Assembly (NCBI GenBank): GCA_946803715.1
Contig: CAMPET010000153.1
Location: 5,851-16,969, forward strand
Direction of reading: 5' to 3'
Origin: Beroe ovata
Lineage: Eukaryota > Ctenophora > Nuda > Beroida > Beroidae
DNA: 11,119 nucleotides
In this document: in pieces, positions 1-6,592 of the stretch
How positions within the stretch are numbered: the stretch's first letter is position 1
Layout of the letters: the number at the start of each line of letters is the position of its first letter
Made by a program: the position numbers and the translations under genes
The notes under the pieces: model-generated
Databases searched by the model: none
What the model was told of the DNA's origin: nothing
Seen by the model: the letters and a program-made list of their open reading frames with translations, nothing else

Positions 1-64
1 AAACACACACACACACACAAACACGTACACACAGATACACACATACACACACACACACATACAC
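1..64 (+). repeat. CA microsatellite at the window's left edge
   Basis: Imperfect (AC)n with interruptions such as ACGTAC and AGATAC. In the TMEM87-like transcript it would be a (UG)n-type tract within an intron. The stretch 65-374 to its right is intron with no recognisable exon. Confidence 0.9.
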
Positions 65-374
65 ATCTGAAAAAATGATTTCATTTTTAGCGCTTGAATA
101 TTTTTCATTTTCTAACCACACTACGCTATATTTTCGTATAATGATACTTAGATTGTAGTGTACGCTTTTCAATGAGGTCACCAACACACGTGTCAATGAA
201 ACGTTACAAGATCGATGATAACTTGTATATTACACCTTCTTGTATACTGTGATATTTAAATTCTGCCCATTAATTCGTGCCATTTTTTAAAAGATGGCAC
301 GAAAGAAAATGCGGATTGCTGGTTGCAATGAAATTGAAAAGAGGGGAATGTCCACGGAAAAGACGGGAATGTAC

Positions 375-3300
375 CTGGAGTTATTGACGGTAGGTCGCCA
401 GAGAAACATGATGATGATAAGAATCATACTGAACAGAAGATTCCAGAATATCTCATCAGAGAGCCAGTACTCTTTCCAGTTCTAGTGGACAAGATCAATT
501 AGTGGAGAGGTAAGTTCAATTAGTGGTGAGGCAAAATCAATTAGTGGAGGGGCAAGATCAATTAGTGGAGAGGCAAGATCAATAAGTGGAGAGGCAAGAT
601 CAATTAGCGGAGGGGTTAGATAAATTAGCGGGGCGAACAATTGGGGTGTAATCAATTATCATTAAAGAATTTAGATTGACGCACTGATCATGTGCAAAAC
701 TAAAGATTTGTGTCTCACTTAGATCATAGATGACAATTTAATTCACCAGTGTTTCATTCTTGTCAGAGCAATCTATGAATACCTGTATGCACCCGTCCTT
801 GGTGAGATGCATCCACCAAATCTCGAAGGCAATGCACGCTACTATGCTGAACGCAAGCGCGTTACTGAAGTGTCGGTACAGCGTCAACTTTATCACATTT
901 CTCCTGGTGATGGGAAAGGAAATAGCGAGATTAGCGCAGTATATAATTATAATAGGGGAAATTACAAATATGAGCATTCATGCACTGATAGAAACCGGTC
1001 ATGACATGCTTCACACCCTGAGAAGTGACACACGTTTTCCACAAGGCAATGCGCTTCATAGTTCATGTTTCATCAACATTTGACTGTACCATGTAAAGTA
1101 CATGGTACAGTCAATTACTTGATTTAATTGCCGTTTTCTGTAATTGCCATTAACTTTTTGCATAAGTTTTTACCTTGCTCTAAGTGTTCGTATGGTCGAG
1201 ACAAGCGAAGCAATAATCCACCATATGAGAATAGCATTGACAACAGCCCGGGGAATGTAAGCGTAGAGACGCTGCCGTTTCGTCAGAGTAGAATGTGGAG
1301 CCTGAGGAAACATAGGGTGATGAGTGGGGGATGGGAGTGATTGGAGTGATGACTCGAGAATCATCAGTGATGACTGTACTCAATCACCAGTGATGACTCG
1401 TTAATCATTAGTGATGACTTGACAATCATCAGTGATAACTCATATGCAGTGAAAGGATAAAGAGGAAGGGAGTAGAATTAGGGTTAAGAATTGATATTAC
1501 AGTTATCGGACTCAAGAAATAATGATTTACCGATAGGAATATATTCATTACCGATAATTTGACGTAGATACTGTCGATTCCGACGAACAGGCAGTAAGCT
1601 AGACCCAGTGCTAAGATCAGGTGTTTCGTTGTTCCTAACCTGCAATAATTGTGATATGAAGTTTTTATTAAGTTATTACGGTATAGATCATTTCAAATAT
1701 CCTCGAATGATTTTTGGCACTGCGCCAAATTATTCGCTTTTTCAAGCTATAATACCCAAGCTGAATTCAGTCCTTACCTCGGTTTAACAATACCATAACC
1801 CATGCAGATGACCAAGATGAGTATCCGTGATAGACCATGCTTCAGTGTGGCAAGGACTTCCGAAAATACGACCAGAGCATTGGATACCTCCTGCCCATTG
1901 TTTACGGTCTGAGCGGGAAGGGTTATCAGACACAAGAGGGGAAATGGGGGGCGGGTTACCGGTTCTTACCCCACCGAAAAATACAATGTTCTACAAAAAA
2001 TGTCTTGATTGCTCCCTCGAATAACGCGAACATGAATATTATAGGTGAAAACTTCTTGACAATAACGTGAGATGATTGGTTGGAAAATGAAATCTGAGGA
2101 TTTTGCACCTGATATTTGCTGCAGAAGACACTCATCTCGATCATGTTTAGAGCTATCATTCCGCCAATCCAGAGCTGTATCTGTAGGATGTCCCGATAGT
2201 GGACACAGCACACGATCATCCAAATCAGAGCTGCAGAGAAAGGGAGAGAGGGGGTTAGAGGGGCGGGGTGAAAACATTGAGAGGTGGAGGGAGGGAGGGA
2301 GGGAGGGGTTGTGGGGGTAAGAGGGGGTTAGCGGGGTGTTGTGGAAGGAGGTGAGGGGCTNCACGCCAAAGAATATCAACAGAGGGTAGTCCTTGGCCTC
2401 AAGATAACTGTTCAGATTAACATCTCTCGCTTTGATTGTTAATCCAACCTGGAAAATTAAGGTAATAACTTGATTTCATTCATTATTTTTGGGGTTGGCA
2501 TTCCAATCTGCATCGATTCATTATGAGTAGGCCCACCCTTAAAAATCTATCCAAGAATGAAATTTTGAGTTTCTAATGGTCCTTTAGCTGTGTTAGAAGT
2601 TTCAAGTCAATCGGTCAATCCATTTGGGAGCTATTCTCAAATGCTCACTCAAATTGACATGATTTGGGTCGAAAACGGGTTATTTCGGCCTCTAACTCGG
2701 GAAACAATCATCGGATTGACATGAGATTTTGAATGACCCAGTTTCTAAACATCCAATATAAAAGGCCACGTTATATCATTGAAAATCCCACAATCATATC
2801 TATCTATTCTCGAGTATATTTTCCAGGAAAACTCACGTATTCATGATTGACGGGTGAGTTTTGCGATCCGCTAACTTGCCAACCAATGTAGAAAGACCCC
2901 GTCTTAGTTATCTGAATCAAAATAAGAATTTTAGATATCACTTAGATGACACATCTTAAACTGAGTTGAACTGAGATTGACCCGGCCAATCTCAGTTCAA
3001 CTCAGCTTAACTGCAACAGAATCTACAGTACTTCTAACATTTTAAACCATGATGAAAACATTCGCTATCTTTTATGGGTATTATGGGAGGGTCACATACA
3101 CTCATAAGAGGATATGTCTTCTTAGCACCCAGCGGATCGTTTCCTTGTGTCAGCCCTTTCAGTCCTTGCTTTAGATAGTTATCTGATTCACGTTTCCTCC
3201 GAGAATCTGTGGGGAAAGGAGGAATAAAGATAAAGAACCTGACGAAATACAGCTGATTTCTAGCAATAGTAATAATAAACGATAATATGAATGTATGAAC

Positions 3301-4159
3301 AGCGAAATGGACTACAAATCGATAACGGGAAGATGATCTGGTAAAAAGTGAAATCTCAGTATGCTAGTATGTACCAGTTTCATTGTCAGTGTCATCTGAG
3401 TGAGTGTCATCCTCTTCTTGGTATTTAGAGAGGATTTGTTTGTATCCCCTACATGGCCTGTAATATACTTGAGCTCATTTCAAGTTCATTTTTAATGGAG
3501 CGCAGGAAAATAAAGTATACATTCTGACGAACTCCACCAAGCTACATGATATTCAAACAGGACGAAATCTTCATTCAGGATCATCTACACACTTGATACT
3601 GACCTCCAGTTTTCCTCGTTGGGCTGAGGGATGGCTGGATTGTACGAGTCACACGTTACATCCATATCGTAACACCTGATCCAATCCGATCTCCATTGTG
3701 TCAGATATTGCTCATTTTCAGCTGTAGGAGCGAGTAGGAAGTTCACATAGCCACGAATCTGAGGGATAACTTGTTATAGATCTCTTCAGAGAGTAATTTG
3801 GATTCAACTGATGACAAAGACGCATGTCTTATGAAAGTCCTTGCCTGTGATCTGTACACTTCATCATTGAAGGTTCTGAAGCAATCTGTTTTGAAGCTCC
3901 AAACACTGATTGTGTAGTTGGATCTTGCATCAACAGCAGGTTGCTTACATGATACTGAGAATTCGATAATAAAAATTTTCTGACAAGAAAGATCATAAAG
4001 ATTAAAATGTCTAATTATGAATTGGCAACAAGAAGTATAATTCCATATTTCTTTCATATAGAAATTTGGCTGTCATAGTCACTCACAGTATCCCTCGAGA
4101 GATGAATTGCTGAAGAAGGTTCGGGGAAAGGACGGGCCCTCTGGATCGTTCTTTACAAC
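375..4159 (-). CDS. TMEM87: TMEM87-like seven-transmembrane Golgi protein (partial, 13 exons)
   Basis: Exons read right to left: 4159-4087, 3954-3845, 3758-3604, 3457-3375, 3206-3100, 2911-2876, 2448-2362 (broken by N at 2361), 2230-2109, 1908-1778, 1639-1552, 1301-1174, 903-783, 481-375. Apart from the break at N, phases agree across every junction, giving about 448 residues; human TMEM87A has about 555. The first six exons form the luminal GOLD-like domain, with an N-glycosylation site (FSNSS). Helices follow: YPLLIFFGV (TM1 start), then [61 protein letters not shown] and [14 protein letters not shown]. These match human TMEM87A segments as I remember them, including [23 protein letters not shown] and RRNIVKLSLYRHF. 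The family sits in the Golgi and is linked to endosome-to-Golgi retrograde traffic. The signal-peptide exon was not found between 4160 and 4658, and the acidic cytosolic tail should lie left of the window. Family assignment is secure; exons 2, 3 and 6 are the least certain. Confidence 0.92.
482..640 (+). repeat. 21-bp minisatellite, about eight copies, abutting a splice acceptor
   Basis: Copies start at 482 (17 bp, shortened), 499, 520, 541, 562, 583, 604 and 625 (last one partial). The unit runs TTAGTGGAGAGG then CAAGATCAA, with variation increasing to the right. It fills about half of the intron between the two leftmost TMEM87-like exons. The copy at 482 supplies the acceptor AG of the exon at 375-481. 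Confidence 0.88.
1080..1114. repeat. perfect short hairpin inverted repeat in an intron
   Basis: The 16-bp arms (TTGACTGTACCATGTA at 1080-1095 and its complement at 1099-1114) are separated by the 3-base loop AAG. It lies in the TMEM87-like intron between exons 783-903 and 1174-1301. No mismatch occurs in the arms. Confidence 0.85.
1346..1448 (+). repeat. second 21-bp minisatellite, about five copies
   Basis: Units start at 1346, 1367 (23 bp), 1390, 1411 and 1432 (partial). The unit reads GTGATGACTCGAGAATCATC plus A, with several substitutions. It lies in the intron between TMEM87-like exons 1552-1639 and 1174-1301. Its sequence is unrelated to the repeat at 482-640. Confidence 0.8.
2240..2360 (+). 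repeat. G-rich low-complexity tract, including (GGGA)n
   Basis: Many runs of three to five G, with four GGGA units at about 2290-2306. On the coding (minus) strand it is a C/T-rich tract leading into the acceptor of the exon at 2230. Such G runs can form quadruplexes and are difficult to sequence, which may relate to the N at 2361. Confidence 0.75.
2361..2361. other. ambiguous base N at the end of the TM1 exon
   Basis: On the minus strand the TM1 exon reads ...YPLLIFFGV and meets N. What follows is C/T-rich intron-like sequence. About ten residues of the helix are missing before the next exon resumes at [13 protein letters not shown], and the phases on the two sides do not fit each other directly. 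Confidence 0.7.
2956..3010. repeat. hairpin inverted repeat in an intron
   Basis: The 19-bp perfect arms CTGAGTTGAACTGAGATTG (2961-2979) and complement (2987-3005) enclose a 7-base loop. About five more bases pair outside with one mismatch. The arm itself contains the direct repeat CTGAG. It sits between the TMEM87-like exons 2876-2911 and 3100-3206. Confidence 0.85.
3759..3844 (-). other. predicted GC-AG intron in the TMEM87-like gene
   Basis: The donor CAG|GCAAGG is close to the usual GC-donor consensus; the acceptor is ATCCCTCAG|ATTCG. The join is phase 0 on both sides and gives [16 protein letters not shown], which lines up with EEVELYLEKL in human TMEM87A as I recall it. Reading straight through requires a one-base frameshift. 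A competing GT donor (GAA|GTGTAC) a few codons upstream is also phase 0. Confidence 0.5.
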
Positions 4160-4658
4160 CTGAGATGTGAGAGAGTTGACAAGAATAGTCGATTATCATG
4201 GGAAGTTCGAACCAAAGTTTGAGGTGCTGATAAGTTCATGATAAGAGTATTTGTTAGGTACCTCTTTTGGGGGGAAGTAGAATATACCAGGCTGAATCTT
4301 AGACTCAACTGCTATCAAGAGCAGTGGGAGTGTCCAAAAATACATGCAACACTAAAAAAATACATTTTATTACTGTTACAACTAAAACCTAGATATTACA
4401 ATTTTATGGCATATAATTTGGTGCACAGGTTACCTATACAATTAACAAGATTGTTGGGAAGGCTTAACAAACCACCCAATTACTTGCTACCAAATGATTG
4501 AAATGAGTCAACATAGAACTGATTCGATATAAGATTAAAACATGGAGAGAGATAAATCCAGAATGCATCTTCCATATACTGCAGAACATATCATAACAAA
4601 TAATCAATCTGAGCTCTTACAATGATAATTCAAAAGTAAGAAAAATTTGTAATAACAC
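4160..4658. other. non-coding stretch between the methyltransferase and the first recognised TMEM87 exon
   Basis: This should hold the methyltransferase 3'UTR and either the start of the TMEM87-like gene or part of its first intron. I looked on the minus strand for a signal-peptide exon ending in phase 0 next to a GT donor and found none that convinced me. A few short Met-initiated ORFs exist (for example one starting MFCSIWKMHSG), but none has both a clear hydrophobic core and a good donor. The 87-codon plus-strand ORF at 4238-4501 has no recognisable family features. Confidence 0.5.
4366..4371 (-). promoter_or_regulatory. candidate AATAAA poly(A) signal for the methyltransferase gene
   Basis: The plus strand reads TTTATT here, that is AATAAA on the minus strand, about 290 bases after the methyltransferase stop codon and before the first TMEM87-like exon found. 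No closer AATAAA lies between the stop codon and this site. The match is a short motif in AT-rich DNA, so it is only suggestive. Confidence 0.35.
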
Positions 4659-5372
4659 CTATCTTAAAGCCCTATAATGCAAGATTGAAGCCATACTCAA
4701 TCTATCTTCCTCGAAATCGAAAACCTTCCTATATCCCGGGACATGTGATATTTCAACTTCTTCAATTATTTTTTGTTCTTTCAGATCATTCACTATATTC
4801 CAGTTGACATAATCCTTTTCCAAGTAAGCCTTTTTTGTTAAAATGATAAGTGAGCCTCCTTTCTTGATGATCTTGATGAGGTCAAGGAAAATATCAGTTG
4901 AAGGGTGAGAGCTAGAAAGGAAAAAGGTACCAGAAGAGCAAACTATGTCATACACCTTATCTTTAGGAATATCGTCCATTCCTCTGCTATGGTACAAATT
5001 TTTAAAAATCCTCTTGCTCCCTGCTTCTTTCAATAGATCAGGGTTACAATCTGATGCATCAAGATTAGAAAACCCTCTTTCACTAAGAGCTTGACCCAGC
5101 AAACCAGTTCCACAGCCAAAATCTAATATCCTCATTGATTTATTGGACTCTTTTTTGCTAATAGCATCTGCTAGGATATTAAAGCCATTGTACTGCTCCA
5201 CATTTGAATACATTAATCTATCATAGCTATTTGCATACTTGGTGTAAATTTTCTGCTGTGCAACGAACTCGTCTTCTATTCCAGAGCCCTTCTCACGGGC
5301 ATCATGCATAAATTCTTGAAAATCTGAGTGCCATTCTCTCCCAATACGTTCATCCAATTCTGCCATATCCAT
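4659..5372 (-). CDS. METTL27: METTL27-like SAM-dependent methyltransferase, single exon
   Basis: A 237-residue class I (Rossmann-fold) methyltransferase. The SAM-binding motif I, RILDFGCGTGLLG, lies at residues 81-93. It is preceded by the KYANSYD motif (45-51) typical of the UbiE/METTL27 group. The acidic end of strand 2 is LDASDCNPDLL (104-114), strand 4 is YDIVCSSGTF (141-150), and KKGGSLIIL (170-178) is the post-motif region. Spacing and wording resemble vertebrate METTL27 (WBSCR27), whose substrate I do not know. An in-frame TAA lies 15 bases before the ATG, so the ORF is closed upstream and looks complete. The first ATG has a weak context; the ATG at residue 3 (gatATGG) is better and may be the true start. 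No intron is needed, unlike the neighbouring genes. It lies upstream of the TMEM87-like exons on the same strand and may sit inside that gene's first intron. Methyltransferase function is secure; the exact subfamily is probable. Confidence 0.85.
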   Translation of the reverse strand: MDMAELDERIGREWHSDFQEFMHDAREKGSGIEDEFVAQQKIYTKYANSYDRLMYSNVEQYNGFNILADAISKKESNKSMRILDFGCGTGLLGQALSERGFSNLDASDCNPDLLKEAGSKRIFKNLYHSRGMDDIPKDKVYDIVCSSGTFFLSSSHPSTDIFLDLIKIIKKGGSLIILTKKAYLEKDYVNWNIVNDLKEQKIIEEVEISHVPGYRKVFDFEEDRLSMASILHYRALR

Positions 5373-5540
5373 AAACTCAAGTCTTGGTTACTGATGAGCC
5401 AAGTAAGAAAACTTGCTTACTTTGTCTGGAGAATGAAAAGAACGTGGAGAACATCAATTTCTAATGTTTGGCAAGATTTTCTTGTCAGATTTCATCTTAT
5501 CTTGATTCGATAAAATCGATTCAAATATTTTTGCTGTCGA
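5373..5540. other. 5' flank of the methyltransferase gene
   Basis: A short stretch between the methyltransferase start and the foldback element. It must hold its proximal promoter or 5'UTR unless transcription begins inside or beyond the element. No TATA box or other core motif could be supported. The 61-codon plus-strand ORF across 5328-5513 overlaps the methyltransferase start and looks like chance. Confidence 0.4.
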
Positions 5541-5693
5541 TCCACTGTTTCTTGTGGGCGGCGCGCGCACGCTTTCATCGGAGGCCGAAACAGGCCACAA
5601 CTAGCCCATCCCTCCGGGATCGGAACGGCGGCACGCCGTGAGCGCGGCGTGTCCTAAAAATTTTTGCATACAAAACGCAGCTGCTAGGGTCCA

Positions 5694-5779
5694 AAGTGTT
5701 CCCGCGCTGCGTGACCCAAATACTCCGCGCGCGCTGCGCGTCTCCTTTTCAGTTCACTGAGTAGAACAGGGGCGCGCAA
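5694..5779 (+). repeat. left arm of long internal inverted repeat
   Basis: These 86 bases are the exact reverse complement of 6182-6290 once the right arm's extra 23 bases are left out. The arm runs from AAGTGTTCCCGCG to GGGGCGCGCAA. A perfect match over this length suggests recent duplication, gene conversion between arms or recent insertion. Confidence 0.85.
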
Positions 5780-6051
5780 TTCAACGTATGCACAGTCCAA
5801 AGCCAGCGCCACTGGCGCCAGTTTTATTTGTTATATTATGGTAAAACAGCAAATATGTGTGCATGTCATGTGTCGCGCGCACTGCACTGCTCATGCTTGT
5901 CAGATGTTCATGTTACCTATAATTCGTATTGTCTGGCGATGCTAGACCGCTGATGTCTGAGAATAAGTTTGCGCCGCGCGGCGCGCGCGCAAAACGAAAT
6001 TCTCGACAGGGTCTATCATCGATCGACAATAATTCGTACCGTTTTTAGCTG

Positions 6052-6165
6052 ATGAAGGGGCGGGCGCCGCGCGGAGGAAACAGGGGCCGAATGAATTTAA
6101 AGTCTGACATTATTTGACAATGAACAAGCGCGTGCCTTCATCGAAGGCCGAAACTGTTCCGGCCT
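6052..6165. repeat. internal copies of the element's terminal sequence
   Basis: At 6052-6087 the sequence (GATGAAGGGGCGGGCGCC followed by a GAGGAAACAGGGG tail) resembles the right terminus of the element in the same orientation. At about 6130-6160, GCGCGTGCCTTCATCG then AAGGCCGAAAC resembles the left terminus, which reads TTTCATCGGAGGCCGAAAC near 5572-5590. A right-end copy followed by a left-end copy is what two adjacent or nested elements would leave. Similarity is partial and was judged by eye. Confidence 0.5.
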
Positions 6166-6181
6166 TCGGCGTGTGCACACG

Positions 6182-6290
6182 TTGCGCGCCCCTGTTCTAC
6201 TCAGTGAACTGAAAAGTCGTAGAAACCAACCAAACCACGGAGACGCGCAGCGCGCGCGGAGTATTTGGGTCACGCAGCGCGGGAACACTT
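6182..6290 (-). repeat. right arm of long internal inverted repeat, with 23-bp extra segment
   Basis: Partner of the arm at 5694-5779. It carries a 23-base segment at 6216-6238, rich in AACC on the plus strand, that the left arm lacks. The rest pairs base for base. Confidence 0.85.
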
Positions 6291-6353
6291 CGGCGTGAGG
6301 TGGGTTGCAGTTTTTCGATGAAGGCGCGCGCGCCGCGCGCAAGAAACAGTGGA

Positions 6354-6592
6354 CAGATAACATCCGGCAAGTCATTGCAAGCAATTACAAATTACAGGAC
6401 AGATGTCAATGACTTGATAATTTCCTTTGTTGTTTTTCATCAAGTACCACGGAAATTAAAGAGATTTTGAATTTGCTCTTCGAATTTGCACTTTGTTCAA
6501 CCATGTTGATAATTGCTTGTTATCTTCGGATTACTGAAAGTCAGCAATATATTTATTGACAGCAAGCCATACTAAGACATTGTGCTGATCAA
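6354..6592. other. AT-rich stretch downstream of the RING gene
   Basis: Outside the foldback element, this 239-bp AT-rich stretch contains the RING gene 3' flank. Apart from the poly(A) signal at 6552-6557 I see nothing functional. Confidence 0.5.
6552..6557 (-). promoter_or_regulatory. AATAAA poly(A) signal of the RING/coiled-coil gene
   Basis: The plus strand reads TTTATT, a canonical AATAAA on the minus strand. It lies about 36 bases after the TGA stop of the RING gene, so the predicted 3'UTR would be very short. Confidence 0.6.

Larger units (their letters stand above)
5541..6353. mobile_element. GC-rich non-autonomous terminal-inverted-repeat (foldback/MITE-like) element
   Basis: The ends form a perfect 14-bp inverted repeat: TCCACTGTTTCTTG at 5541-5554 and its complement at 6340-6353. 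This continues imperfectly through a GC-rich stretch and TTCATCG. Inside, the 86-bp arm at 5694-5779 pairs without mismatch with 6182-6290, except for 23 bases present only in the right arm (6216-6238). The element is rich in CpG and GCGC runs, in sharp contrast to the AT-rich flanks. It has no transposase and no ORF with a recognisable domain, so it would depend on an enzyme supplied elsewhere. The CACTG-type terminus recalls some DNA transposon superfamilies, but I see no clear target-site duplication (left flank gctgtcga, right flank cagataac) and cannot assign a superfamily. It lies about 170 bp upstream of the methyltransferase start and 240 bp downstream of the RING gene stop. Confidence 0.75.

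Noticed and set aside
294-485. Plus-strand 63-codon ORF
   Set aside because: It is antisense to the TMEM87-like exon at 375-481, whose minus-strand reading matches the family closely.
482-640. CRISPR-like array
   Set aside because: The 21-bp units are directly tandem without spacers and lie in an animal intron, so this is a minisatellite.
760-1083. Plus-strand 107-codon ORF
   Set aside because: It overlaps the minus-strand exon 783-903, which encodes the conserved [12 protein letters not shown] segment; the plus reading resembles nothing.
1827-2070. Plus-strand ORFs at 1827-2024 and 1837-2070
   Set aside because: They overlap the minus-strand exon 1778-1908 encoding the conserved GYGIVKP segment and extend into intron.
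1956-2379. Minus-strand 137-codon ORF reading through the N and the G-rich tract
   Set aside because: Its Pro/Ser-rich middle is a translation of the C/T-rich intron, and its reading over the exon at 2109-2230 is out of frame with [13 protein letters not shown].
3955-3979. Alternative acceptor at 3979 adding KIFIIEFS to the TMEM87-like exon
   Set aside because: It is phase 0, while the upstream exon ends in phase 1 and would create a stop; the acceptor at 3954 fits the phase and the expected length.
6097-6384. Minus-strand 95-codon ORF in the foldback element
   Set aside because: It reads through repeat arms of GC-rich composition with no recognisable domain; long ORFs are expected by chance in GC-rich DNA.
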